From Tardiphaga sp. (GTDB taxonomy: Bacteria > Pseudomonadota > Alphaproteobacteria > Rhizobiales > Xanthobacteraceae): a DNA stretch of 64,000 bases. The position numbers were made by a program, and so were the translations under genes. Below, one piece after another: positions 17,831 through 26,205 of the stretch; within the stretch, counting starts at the first letter, position 1, and each line of letters begins with the position of its first letter. The notes under the pieces were generated by a model. The model did not search any database. It had not been told where the DNA came from and worked only from the letters and a program-made list of their open reading frames with translations. The stretch lies in contig NZ_JAQGJT010000156.1 in assembly GCF_028290495.1 (NCBI RefSeq), forward strand, positions 1 through 64,000, read 5' to 3'.

Positions 17831-19153
17831 ATGTTCAAGTCGATGGTTCGAATTCCGGCACTGGTCGCGCTGGTGGCCGCATGGGTCGCGCCCGCACAGG
17901 CGGCCGTTGAAATCCAGTGGTGGCACGCAATGTCCGGCCAGCTCGGCCGGCAGCTGGAAAAGCTCGCGACTGATTTCAACGCCACCCAGACCGGCTACCG
18001 CGTCGTCCCGGTCTACAAGGGCAACTATACCGAGACAGTCAATGCGGCGATCTTCGCCTTCCGTTCGCGCAGCCAGCCGGCCATCGTCCAGGTCAACGAG
18101 GTCGCCACCGCCACGATGATGGCGGCGAAGGGCGCGATCTATCCCGTGCACGAGCTGATGCGCGACCAGGCGGAGGCGTTTTCGCCGGCCGCCTACCTGC
18201 CGGCGGTCACCAGCTACTATACCGACATGGCCGGCAACATGCTGTCGTTCCCCTTCAATGCCTCGACGCCGATCCTGTACTACAACAAGGACCTGTTCCG
18301 CGCCGCCGGGCTCGATTCCGAGACGCCGCCGCGCACATGGTCCGAACTGGGTGGAGCCGCCAAGCGCCTGCGCGCAGCGGGTGCGGCGTGCGGCTTCACC
18401 ACGTCGTGGCCGTCCTGGATCAACGTCGAGAATTTTTCGGCGTTTCACGATCTGCCGGTCGCGACCCGGGGCAACGGTATGGCCGGGCTGGATGCGGTGC
18501 TGACCTTCAACAATGCCGCGATGGTCCGCCACATCGCGCAACTCGCGCAATGGCAGAAGACCAAGGTGTTCGATTATAGCGGTCGCTCGACCTTGGCGGA
18601 GCCGCGCTTCCAGAACGGCGAATGCGGCATCTTCATCGGCTCGTCCGGCACCCGTGCCGACATTCTGGCCAATGCGAAGTTCGAGGTCGGCTACGGCATG
18701 CTGCCGTACTGGCCGGATATCGCGGCAGCCCCGCAGAACTCGATCATCGGCGGCGCGACGTTGTGGGTGCTGCGCGACCGGCCGCGCGAGGAATACAAGG
18801 GCGCCGCCAAGTTTTTCGCGTTTCTGTCGCAGCCGGACGTTCAGGCCGCCTGGCACCAGAACACCGGCTACCTGCCGATCACCCGCGCAGCCTTCGACCT
18901 GACGCGCGCGCAGGGCTTCTACGACAGCCATCCGGGCACCGCGAAATCGATCGAGCAGATGACCTTGAAGCTGCCGACGGAAAATTCCCGCGGCTTGAGG
19001 CTAGGCTCCTTCACCTTGATCCGCGACGTGATCGAGGACGAACTCGAACAGGCCTTCAGCGGCCGCAAGTCCGCCCAGGCCGCGCTCGACGCCGCCGTCG
19101 AGCGCGGCAACAAACTGCTGCGGCAGTTCGAGCGGGCGAATCCGGATCAGTAG
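17831..19153 (+). CDS. Extracellular solute-binding protein, UgpB-like
   Basis: 440 residues from ATG 17831 (MFKSMVRIPALVALVAAWVA), whose signal peptide ends at AQAA. Mature start VEIQWWHAMSGQLG and VVPVYKGNYTETVNAA, VNEVATATMMAAKGAIYPV and FPFNASTPILYYNKD match UgpB, the sn-glycerol-3-phosphate/glycerophosphodiester binding protein of family 1 periplasmic binding proteins. The ugpAEC permease and ATPase genes that normally follow are missing; the gene is convergent with tonB. Since it lies divergent from a TorS-like kinase, a role as periplasmic ligand carrier for signalling is plausible but inferred. Confidence 0.85.
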   Translation: MFKSMVRIPALVALVAAWVAPAQAAVEIQWWHAMSGQLGRQLEKLATDFNATQTGYRVVPVYKGNYTETVNAAIFAFRSRSQPAIVQVNEVATATMMAAKGAIYPVHELMRDQAEAFSPAAYLPAVTSYYTDMAGNMLSFPFNASTPILYYNKDLFRAAGLDSETPPRTWSELGGAAKRLRAAGAACGFTTSWPSWINVENFSAFHDLPVATRGNGMAGLDAVLTFNNAAMVRHIAQLAQWQKTKVFDYSGRSTLAEPRFQNGECGIFIGSSGTRADILANAKFEVGYGMLPYWPDIAAAPQNSIIGGATLWVLRDRPREEYKGAAKFFAFLSQPDVQAAWHQNTGYLPITRAAFDLTRAQGFYDSHPGTAKSIEQMTLKLPTENSRGLRLGSFTLIRDVIEDELEQAFSGRKSAQAALDAAVERGNKLLRQFERANPDQ

Positions 19154-19178
19154 GGATGGATGCGAATCTGGCTGTGAC

Positions 19179-19200
19179 GCGAAGCTGCCGATAGCTTCGC
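19179..19200. terminator. Hairpin between convergent UgpB-like gene and tonB
   Basis: An 8-bp perfect stem GCGAAGCT/AGCTTCGC with a 6-base loop lies in the 51-base gap between two converging stop codons, so it can serve both directions. The tails are only weakly T-rich. Confidence 0.55.
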
Positions 19201-19204
19201 TCTC

Positions 19205-20050
19205 CTACCGAATCGAGAACCGCACCGGCACCGTGAAGCTCAAGGAGGCCTGCGTCATTTCCGGCGGGAAGGCCGGCAGTGGCTGGGCGCGGCGGATCAT
19301 GGCCATCGTCTCGGCGTCGAGCTCCGGCACCCCGGAGGAGCCGGCGAGCCGGCTGCCCAGCACCTGGCCGCTGCGGCTGACGGTAAAGTTCAGCATTGCC
19401 ACGCCTTGCTTGCCGGCGGATTTGGCCTCGCTCGGATACTGCTTGTAGCGCTGCAGATGCGCGGCAAGCCGGTCGCGATAGGACGGCAGCGCAGCTGCGG
19501 CGGCAGCAGCACCGGCAGACGCGGCAGAGGCCGCGGCGGCCTGACGGTCGGCGCGCGGCGGCGCGGTCGTGCGCGGCGCTGGCGGCTTTTCGCTGGGCTT
19601 CTTCTTGACCTCGGCGGGCACCGGCTTCGGCTTGACCTCGGGCTTCGGCGGCTCGGGCGTCACCTTGGCGGGCTCCGGCGGCGGCGGGGTCGGCTCGATC
19701 TTCTGTTCGGGCGGCGCCTCGACGGCCGGCTTTTCCACCGGCGGCGTCGGGGCCACCTGTTCCTCGATCTTCTGCGGCTGCACCGGCTCCGGCGGCGGTT
19801 CGGCCGGCGCCTCGGCCTGCTGCATTTCCGGGCCGGGCGCGAGATCTTGCTCCTGGATTTGTGGCGCGGCCGATGCCGGCGCCATGTCCACCATGATCGC
19901 GGGCATTTCGGCGCCAGCCTTCGCCTGCTCGCGATACCAGGCGATACCGCCGGCGATCAATCCGACATGGATGGCGACGATGACCACTGCCGAGCCGACC
20001 CAGCGCAGGGTGGTGCGGCCGGTCGGGGCATGCAGCGCGAATTCATTCAT
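19205..20050 (-). CDS. tonB: TonB family energy transducer
   Basis: 281 residues: one N-terminal membrane helix (WVGSAVVIVAIHVGLIAGGIAWY), a long proline/glutamate/lysine-rich spacer (PPPEPVQPQKIEEQVAPTPPVEKP and on) and a C-terminal TonB domain with LAAHLQRYKQYPSEAKSAGKQGVAMLNFTV, the YP motif of the family. It couples proton motive force from ExbBD to outer-membrane receptors. It overlaps the exbD stop by four bases and is the last gene of the iron-transport-type operon. Confidence 0.92.
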   Translation of the reverse strand: MNEFALHAPTGRTTLRWVGSAVVIVAIHVGLIAGGIAWYREQAKAGAEMPAIMVDMAPASAAPQIQEQDLAPGPEMQQAEAPAEPPPEPVQPQKIEEQVAPTPPVEKPAVEAPPEQKIEPTPPPPEPAKVTPEPPKPEVKPKPVPAEVKKKPSEKPPAPRTTAPPRADRQAAAASAASAGAAAAAAALPSYRDRLAAHLQRYKQYPSEAKSAGKQGVAMLNFTVSRSGQVLGSRLAGSSGVPELDAETMAMIRRAQPLPAFPPEMTQASLSFTVPVRFSIR

Positions 20051-20490
20051 GGCGTGTTGGTGCGTCCGTCGAGGCCGACCAGCGCGACCTTGAGATAGCC
20101 GGCGTTGCGCAGCAGGTTCATGACCTCCATCAGGTCGCCGTAGCTGACGGCCTTGTCGGCCCGCAGGAAGATGCGCTCGTCCTTGTTGTTCTTGGTTGCG
20201 CCATCCAGCGCGCCGCCCAGCGTGTCGCGCGGAATGATGTCTTCGCCGATGCCGATCGTGAGGTCGGGCTTCAAGGTGACAAAGACCGGCTTCTCCGGAC
20301 GCGGTGACGGCTCGATAGCGCTGGCCGGCAGGTCCACGCCGAGATCGACGGTCGCCAGCGGCGCCGCCACCATGAAGATGATCAGCAACACCAGGATCAC
20401 GTCGATGAACGGCGTGACGTTGATTTCGTGCTGCACGTCGAGGTCATCATCCCCGCCGCCGCGCGTGCGTCCACCCAGTCGCGCGCCCAC
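20047..20490 (-). CDS. exbD: ExbD biopolymer transport protein
   Basis: 147 residues from GTG 20490, four bases after the exbB stop and preceded by GGCGGAG; a longer frame into exbB from 20523 is less likely. The membrane helix NVTPFIDVILVLLIIFMVAAPL contains the essential proton-path Asp. The periplasmic part (VFVTLKPDLTIGIGEDIIPRD...IFLRADKAVSYGDLMEVMNLLRNAGYLKVALVG) is a complete ExbD domain. It forms the motor with ExbB and TonB. Confidence 0.93.
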   Translation of the reverse strand: MGARLGGRTRGGGDDDLDVQHEINVTPFIDVILVLLIIFMVAAPLATVDLGVDLPASAIEPSPRPEKPVFVTLKPDLTIGIGEDIIPRDTLGGALDGATKNNKDERIFLRADKAVSYGDLMEVMNLLRNAGYLKVALVGLDGRTNTP

Positions 20491-20494
20491 CGGA

Positions 20495-21289
20495 CTACTC
20501 CGCCGCCCGGGCGACCGGCACATTGCCGCGCCGGCCGTGGTCGCGGCTGATCAGCAGCATTACCTGTGCGGAAGCGTCGCCGAGCATAGCGCGATACGAG
20601 GTCACGCCGCGTACCAGCTGGTTGTAGATCACTACCGCGGGAATCGCCGCGACGAGGCCGAGCGCGGTGGCCAGCAGCGCTTCGGCGATGCCGGGCGCGA
20701 CTACTGCGAGATTGGTGGTCTTGGCTTCGGAAATACCGATGAAAGCGTTCATGATGCCCCAAACGGTGCCGAACAGGCCGACGAACGGCGCGGTGGCGCC
20801 GATCGTGGCGACGACGCCGGTGCCGCGCGAAATCCGGCGCGACATTGCGAGTTCGACACGCTCCAGCCGCAGCGCAATGCGCTCCTTGAAACCGTCATCG
20901 AACACGCCGTGCGATAGCATGCCGTGCGACAGCGTCGTCTCGCGCACCGCGGAATGGATCAGCTGCGCCACCGCATCGGTCTTGCCAGCGCTGTCCTGTT
21001 CGACCGCGGCAAGCGTCGTATCGCTTTCCAGCAGCTTGAGGCGGCGCTTGGCGATGCTCCGTTCGCGCGCGAGTTCCAGCGTCTTGGCGAGCCACACGGT
21101 CCACGTCACCAGCGATGCGAAAGCCAAACCTACCATCACGGCCTTCACCACGATGTCGGCGCCCATGAACATGCCCCAGGGCGACAGGTTGTGCGGCAAC
21201 GTCAGTTCGGTCGCCGCGGCCAGAGCTGCATTCGGCAACAGAGTGACAGCCGTCAGCGCAGTGACGAGATGGGTCGGGAGATGTTTCAT
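20495..21289 (-). CDS. exbB: ExbB tonB-system proton channel subunit
   Basis: 264 residues from ATG 21289 (MKHLPTHLVTALTAVTLLPNAALA, a signal-like leader). The frame stays open further upstream to 21913 through the TonB-receptor 3' end, but those codons are a shadow. Three membrane helices are visible: around VKAVMVGLAFASLVTWTVW, GVVATIGATAPFVGLFGTVWGIMNAF and ALLATALGLVAAIPAVVIYNQL, the last two being the MotA/ExbB signature. It precedes exbD and tonB and follows a TonB-dependent receptor with a 128-base gap. Confidence 0.92.
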   Translation of the reverse strand: MKHLPTHLVTALTAVTLLPNAALAAATELTLPHNLSPWGMFMGADIVVKAVMVGLAFASLVTWTVWLAKTLELARERSIAKRRLKLLESDTTLAAVEQDSAGKTDAVAQLIHSAVRETTLSHGMLSHGVFDDGFKERIALRLERVELAMSRRISRGTGVVATIGATAPFVGLFGTVWGIMNAFIGISEAKTTNLAVVAPGIAEALLATALGLVAAIPAVVIYNQLVRGVTSYRAMLGDASAQVMLLISRDHGRRGNVPVARAAE

Positions 21290-21417
21290 AGAGGCTGCGT
21301 TCCGTCGGTCGAGGTGCGTAATGTCAGGGATGATGATGGCGAGATTACCGCGCCTGATGGGCGATGTCGCCACCGGGCGGCTGTGTGCAGTGCAGAATGG
21401 AGCTATTCCAACCATCG

Positions 21418-23487
21418 TCAGAATCGCAAATTGGTGAACAGCCGGACGCCGAGGCCGGGTTGCAGCACTTCCGCCTTCTTGAAGGAGATGTGGTTGCGAA
21501 CCTGCTCGTCGAGCAGGTTGTCGCCGACGATGCCGAAGGTCATCTCGCGCAATCCGCCGTCGGTTCTGGTGAATGTGTGGGTATAGCTGACCTCGGCCTT
21601 CAGCAGATTGTAGCCGGCGGTCGAAGTCTCGTTGAGCGCGATGTCGTCCTGCGTAAAGGCGTGCAGCAGGCCTATTCGCGTCTGCCATTGCGCGCTGCGC
21701 CACCAGACGCCGCCGCCCACGCGCATCGGCGCAATGCGCGGTACACTGCTGCCGTCCGCGAAGGTCGCGCGCACCACGTCGAACTGGCCGTCGATGCCGA
21801 ACATGCCGTCGCCGAGCGGGGCGATGTCGAGTTGCGCGGCGATCTCGGCGCCGCGGAAATTGGCGTCGCGCTGGCCGTAGGCGACCTGCAGCAATGGCCC
21901 CGCCGCGCCGCAACTGGCGAACACGTCGGTGCAGAAATTGCCGGTCAACTGCTTGTAGATGAAATCGAGATAGCGCGTGTAATAGAGGCTGGCCTCGAAA
22001 CGTAGCTGACCGGTGGCGCGCTTCAATCCGACCTCGAGCGATTCAGCGGTCTCCAGCTTCAGGTTGGGATTGCCGATCACGAAGGTGCCGGATGCGCCGT
22101 CCGAGCCGCGTGAAAACAGTTCGGGCGCGGCCGGGGCGCGCTGGGCACGTTGCGCACTTAGTGACGCGACCATGTCCCACGGCAGCGATTGCAGCAGCCC
22201 CACGCTGAAACTCTTCGGCGCGAAGTCGCGCGTGGCTTCCGACTGCGAGAATATATCGGGCGGCGGCAGGAAGTTCGCCGGAAACACCGGCGCCAAGCCC
22301 GATACCGTAATCCCCTCGATGCGGCCGGCAGCCTGCAATTTAAGGGTTTCATGGAGCTGGATCTGCTCGAACGCGAAGCCGGCCACCGCGTCGGTATTGG
22401 TCGGCGCGAGCAATCCGCCGAGAGAGCCCTGGGTGCCGAGCTTGCGGTTGCTGGCTTGGATGCCCCAACTGCCGGTCAGCGCGCCCATGGGCGTGGCCAC
22501 CGCGGCGTGGTCGATCTCGAAGCGGCCCTCGATCTCCTTGTTGGTGATGGTGTTGAGCACGCCGTCGGCGGCGAGGCCGAGTTCGTCGTGCTTGTAGTCG
22601 CTGACGCCGAACGAAAAGCGCACCGCGTCGATGCCTGCCACGGGCGCGCGCCACTCGCCCTTGCTGGTGACCTTGGTCTGTTCGAGGCTGATCCGCGAGT
22701 TCTGCCGGGCGTCGTTGATCCCCGGAATATGATAGGTGCTGGTAATGTGCTGGATCGCGGTGCCGATATAGCCGCCGTCGAAGATATACGAGCCGCCGAT
22801 CGCCTGGCCGGCCGATATCAGGCTTGTATTGGCCTGCACGCCGCCGGGAATGCGGTAATCGCCGGCCGTGCGCCCATAGGCATCGACGTGGATGGCGACA
22901 TGCTCGCCGCTGGCGTCCACGCTGGCCGCGCCATCCATGCCGCTGTCCACCGATGTGGTGCCGCCCTTGAGGCGCGCGCTGAAATGGTCGGGCACGAGAT
23001 TTTGCGGGATCCGGTTGTTGGTGGCGTTGACCACGCCGCCAATCGCCTGGTTGCCATAGCGCAACGTCGCCGGCCCACGGATCAGTTCGACCTTGTCGGC
23101 CGACAGCGGGTCGATTGGCACCTGATGATCCTGGCTGAAATCCGAGGCGTCGTGCGTGCCGATGCCGTTTTCCTGCACGCGGACGCGGTAGTCGTCGAGG
23201 CCGCGGATGTTGGGTCGGCTGGCGCCTGGCGCAAAGGTCGAGGCGGCCACGCCGGGTTGGGTCGACAACAGATCGGCCAGCGACGCCGCCGTCGTTCGCT
23301 GCAGGTCGGCGCCACTCAGGCTGGTGGTGGACTGGAAGGCGTCGGTGGCGTTGCCGGCCTTCTCGCGGTCGGTCGCGACCACGATCTCCTGCAGCACTTC
23401 CTGGGCCTGCAGGTGGCCGCAGCAGGCGGCCGTCATCAAGGCGGCAGTGGCCGAGGCCAACGAGTTCCAGGACCTGAACAACCCCAC
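21418..23487 (-). CDS. TonB-dependent outer-membrane receptor (metal/siderophore/haem type)
   Basis: 689 residues from GTG 23487, preceded by AGGGAG; the frame could be extended to a TTG at 23529, but that codon lies in the palindromic site. After a signal peptide (SATAALMTAACCGHLQAQ) comes a TonB-box-like EIVVATDREK, the plug domain (LLSTQPGVAAST...RPNIRGLDDYRVRVQENGIGTHDASDFSQDHQVPIDP...VELIRGPATLRYG) and a beta-barrel ending in the aromatic residue of RLFTNLRF. The plug with GIGTHDASDFSQDH is typical of ZnuD/iron-type receptors; the metal is not certain. It is the first gene of the exbBD-tonB group. Confidence 0.9.
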   Translation of the reverse strand: MGLFRSWNSLASATAALMTAACCGHLQAQEVLQEIVVATDREKAGNATDAFQSTTSLSGADLQRTTAASLADLLSTQPGVAASTFAPGASRPNIRGLDDYRVRVQENGIGTHDASDFSQDHQVPIDPLSADKVELIRGPATLRYGNQAIGGVVNATNNRIPQNLVPDHFSARLKGGTTSVDSGMDGAASVDASGEHVAIHVDAYGRTAGDYRIPGGVQANTSLISAGQAIGGSYIFDGGYIGTAIQHITSTYHIPGINDARQNSRISLEQTKVTSKGEWRAPVAGIDAVRFSFGVSDYKHDELGLAADGVLNTITNKEIEGRFEIDHAAVATPMGALTGSWGIQASNRKLGTQGSLGGLLAPTNTDAVAGFAFEQIQLHETLKLQAAGRIEGITVSGLAPVFPANFLPPPDIFSQSEATRDFAPKSFSVGLLQSLPWDMVASLSAQRAQRAPAAPELFSRGSDGASGTFVIGNPNLKLETAESLEVGLKRATGQLRFEASLYYTRYLDFIYKQLTGNFCTDVFASCGAAGPLLQVAYGQRDANFRGAEIAAQLDIAPLGDGMFGIDGQFDVVRATFADGSSVPRIAPMRVGGGVWWRSAQWQTRIGLLHAFTQDDIALNETSTAGYNLLKAEVSYTHTFTRTDGGLREMTFGIVGDNLLDEQVRNHISFKKAEVLQPGLGVRLFTNLRF

Positions 23488-23513
23488 GCGATACTCCCTC
23501 GTGCGAACGCTAA

Positions 23514-23528
23514 TGCGAATTATTCGCA
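23514..23528 (-). promoter_or_regulatory. Fur-like 7-1-7 palindrome upstream of TonB receptor
   Basis: Perfect inverted repeat TGCGAAT-t-ATTCGCA, matching the Fur-family frame TG-n2-AAT-n-ATT-n2-CA. It sits 26 bases upstream of the receptor GTG, where a repressor would block the promoter. Fur, Zur and Mur sites share this layout, so the metal is not decided by the site. Confidence 0.65.
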
Positions 23529-23743
23529 ATAAGGGATTGGAACCCGGAGCTTGTCAAGCGGGATGCGTTGGGCAGGTCGCACACGCCCGGCGGGACGGAC
23601 GCCTGCTCCGCGGCGGGAACCGATGGCTGGCCGGGGGATTAGCCTTGTTCATATTCGACGCGCCGAGCCGAAACGTTCGCCGCACTATCGTTCTGCCGCG
23701 CTCTCGCCACGGGGAGCATCGAGATGCTTCGGAGCAAAGCGGC

Positions 23744-25225
23744 ATGACTCAATTGAGCAGCATCGACGAAGGCCGCGGGGCACAAGCCAAGGTGGCCAAA
23801 GGTCGGGTCATCGAAACCGATATCCCCGCGCGGCTTGATGCGCTGGTCTGGAGCGGTTTTCACACCCGCGTCGTGACGGCGCTCGGGATCACCTGGATTC
23901 TCGATGGCCTCGAAGTGACCCTGGCGGGTGCGCTGTCCGGCGCGCTGAAGGAAGATCCGTCGATGAGGTTCTCGAACTTCGACGTCGGACTTTCGAATTC
24001 GGCCTATCTCGCCGGCGCGGTGATCGGCGCGCTGGGATTCGGCTGGTTGACTGACCGCATAGGCCGCAAAAAATTGTTCTTCATCACGCTGGCGCTCTAT
24101 CTCAGCGCCACCGCGGCCACCGCCTGCTCGTGGAATCTGGCGAGCTATGTGCTGTTTCGCTTTCTCACCGGCGCCGGCATCGGCGGCGAATACACCGCGA
24201 TCAATTCGACGATCCAGGAACTGGTGCCGGCGAAGTATCGCGGCTGGACCGATCTGGTGATCAACGGCAGCTTCTGGCTCGGTGCTGCGCTCGGCGCGGT
24301 CTGTGCCATCGTGCTGCTCGACCCCGCGGTGGTGTCGCAAGCCTATGGCTGGCGGCTGGCCTATTTCACCGGCGCACTGCTTGGTCTCGTCGTGATCTTC
24401 ATGCGGCTGTGGATTCCCGAAAGCCCGCGCTGGCTGATGATCCACGGCCAGCCGGAGCGCGCGCAGAAGATTGTCGCGGAGATCGAGACCTCGGCGCATC
24501 AGAGGGCCGTTCCATCCGCCTTGAAGCTGTTGCCGAAGATAAAATTGACAATGCGCGACCACACGCCGCTGCGCGAAGTAGCAACGACGCTGTTCGTGCT
24601 GTACCGGCAGCGCTCGCTGGTCGGTCTGGCGCTGATGGTGGCGCAGGCATTTTTCTACAACGCGATCTTCTTCACCTATGCGCTGGTGCTGACGGATTTC
24701 TTCGGCATCGCCTCCAATCAGGTCGGCTGGTACATTCTGCCTTTCGCCGCGGGCAATTTCCTCGGCCCGCTGCTGCTCGGCCGGCTGTTCGATACGCTGG
24801 GTCGCCGGCTGATGATCGCGATCACCTATGGCGTCTCCGGCGTGCTGCTGGCGATCTCCGGCTATCTGTTCTCGATCGACGTGTTCAGTGCGCAGACCCA
24901 GACCATCGCCTGGATGGTGATCTTCTTCTTCGCCTCGCCGGCGGCGAGTGCAGCCTACCTCACGGTCAGCGAGACCTTCCCGATCGAGGTTCGCGCGTTG
25001 GCGATTGCGGTGTTCTATGCGATCGGCACCGCGATCGGCGGCGTAGCGGGTCCCGCATTGTTCGGCGTGCTGATCGACACCGGTTCGCGGCAGAGCGTGT
25101 TCGCCGGTTACCTTCTCGGCGCCTTCCTGATGATCGCCGCGGCAGCGATCGGGTGGCGCTACGCCATTGCGGCGGAACGCCAGCCGCTTGAATCCGTTGC
25201 CCGGCCATTGGCCGTTGTGGAGTAG
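23744..25225 (+). CDS. MFS transporter, sugar/aromatic-acid symporter type
   Basis: 493 residues from ATG 23744 with GGAG nine bases before. Twelve membrane helices are visible, with the conserved GWLTDRIGRKKLF between helices 2 and 3, RFLTGAGIGGEYTAINSTIQELVPAKYRG at helices 4-5, and WIPESPRWL after helix 6. IPARLDALVWSGFHTRVVTALGITWILDGLE is the usual start of this family. The substrate is unknown. It is followed four bases later by otsB on the same strand, so co-transcription with trehalose phosphatase is likely. The much longer frame from 23207 runs through the divergent receptor gene and is discarded. Confidence 0.88.
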   Translation: MTQLSSIDEGRGAQAKVAKGRVIETDIPARLDALVWSGFHTRVVTALGITWILDGLEVTLAGALSGALKEDPSMRFSNFDVGLSNSAYLAGAVIGALGFGWLTDRIGRKKLFFITLALYLSATAATACSWNLASYVLFRFLTGAGIGGEYTAINSTIQELVPAKYRGWTDLVINGSFWLGAALGAVCAIVLLDPAVVSQAYGWRLAYFTGALLGLVVIFMRLWIPESPRWLMIHGQPERAQKIVAEIETSAHQRAVPSALKLLPKIKLTMRDHTPLREVATTLFVLYRQRSLVGLALMVAQAFFYNAIFFTYALVLTDFFGIASNQVGWYILPFAAGNFLGPLLLGRLFDTLGRRLMIAITYGVSGVLLAISGYLFSIDVFSAQTQTIAWMVIFFFASPAASAAYLTVSETFPIEVRALAIAVFYAIGTAIGGVAGPALFGVLIDTGSRQSVFAGYLLGAFLMIAAAAIGWRYAIAAERQPLESVARPLAVVE

Positions 25226-25228
25226 AAG

Positions 25229-26047
25229 ATGACGATGACCGACGATCCCACCAAAGCCACCACAGACAACACCCGCGTGCCGGACCCGATTCACGCGCCG
25301 GGCGCGGTGATGCCGCCGCTCGGCGAATGTGCGCTGCTGCTCGACATCGACGGCACGCTGCTCGACATGGCGCCGACGCCGCGCGAAGTCTGGGTGCCGC
25401 CGGAACTGGCAACCGCGCTCGGCCGCTTGTTGCAACTCACCAACGGCGCGCTGGCGCTGGTGTCGGGCCGTTCGCTCAACGACATCGATCTGATTTTCGC
25501 GCCGATGCAGTTTCCCGCCGTCGGCGGCCACGGCGCAGAGATGCGCCTCACGCCGGAAAATGAATCGGTTGCCGCGCACGCGCCGCCGCTCGACAAGGAA
25601 CTGAAGCGCCGGCTCGCTGCGATCGCCAAGCTCAGTCCCGGCATTCTTCTTGAGGACAAGGGCTATTCACTGGCGCTGCACTATCGCCTTGCTCCGCATG
25701 CCGAGCAGGCGATCTACGATGCAGTGTCCGCGATTCGCGCCGACCTGCCGAACGCGCCGATCGAGGTGCTGCCCGGCAAGTTCGTTTGCGAGATCAAGCA
25801 TTCCGGCTTCACCAAGGCGACCGGCGTGATCGAATTGATGACGCACGCGCCGTTCACGGGGCGCCGTCCGGTGTTTATCGGCGATGACGTCACCGATGAG
25901 ACCGTGTTTGCGATCATGCCGGGCATGAACGGTCTCGCTTTCTCGGTCGGCCGTCACGCGCAAGGCGTCGCGGGTCATTTCGGCGAGCCGAACGATGTGC
26001 GTGCCTGGCTGTCGCAACTGGTGAAGAATTCGAAATCCATCGGTTGA
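25229..26047 (+). CDS. otsB: Trehalose-6-phosphate phosphatase
   Basis: 272 residues. HAD hydrolase signature LLLDIDGTLLDMAP supplies the nucleophilic Asp and acid/base Asp; VSGRSLNDIDLIFAP, GGHGAEMR, FVCEIKHSGFTKATGV and FIGDDVTDETVF follow in order, the last holding the Mg-binding Asp pair. It removes phosphate from trehalose-6-phosphate made by OtsA, giving the osmo- and desiccation protectant trehalose. It follows the MFS gene by 3 bases and is separated from otsA by a hairpin and a stress-type promoter. Confidence 0.95.
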   Translation: MTMTDDPTKATTDNTRVPDPIHAPGAVMPPLGECALLLDIDGTLLDMAPTPREVWVPPELATALGRLLQLTNGALALVSGRSLNDIDLIFAPMQFPAVGGHGAEMRLTPENESVAAHAPPLDKELKRRLAAIAKLSPGILLEDKGYSLALHYRLAPHAEQAIYDAVSAIRADLPNAPIEVLPGKFVCEIKHSGFTKATGVIELMTHAPFTGRRPVFIGDDVTDETVFAIMPGMNGLAFSVGRHAQGVAGHFGEPNDVRAWLSQLVKNSKSIG

Positions 26048-26067
26048 CGCAGTGATTCGCGGCCTTC

Positions 26068-26102
26068 GTGATGGAACTGTTGCTGACAACAGGTTCCATC
26101 AC
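26068..26102 (+). terminator. Strong hairpin after otsB
   Basis: GTGATGGAAC-TGTTG pairs with CAACA-GGTTCCATCAC, with a one-base bulge and a 4-base loop. It begins 20 bases after the otsB stop. No T-tract follows, so it may be a processing or Rho-assisted end rather than an intrinsic terminator. Confidence 0.5.
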
Positions 26103-26144
26103 GCTCCGCCCAAGTTTGGTTTCAATTAGGTCGAATGGTGGTCT

Positions 26145-26169
26145 GGAACCATAATGATGAACAGTCGTT
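26145..26169 (+). promoter_or_regulatory. EcfG-type general stress promoter of otsA
   Basis: GGAAC (26145-26149) and CGTT (26166-26169) are separated by exactly 16 bases, which fits the alphaproteobacterial EcfG consensus GGAAC-N16/17-CGTT. A TATAAT (26170-26175) follows directly and CAGTCG/CGACTG flanks it as a 6-bp inverted repeat (26162-26181). Trehalose synthesis is a known target of this sigma factor in rhizobia. Confidence 0.65.
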
Positions 26170-26205
26170 TATAATCGACTGAAAATTTTTGGAGGGGACC
26201 CCAAA

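Noticed and set aside
23639..25579. 646-residue open frame opposite the MFS and otsB genes.
   Set aside because: Antisense shadow; both genes on the other strand are clear.
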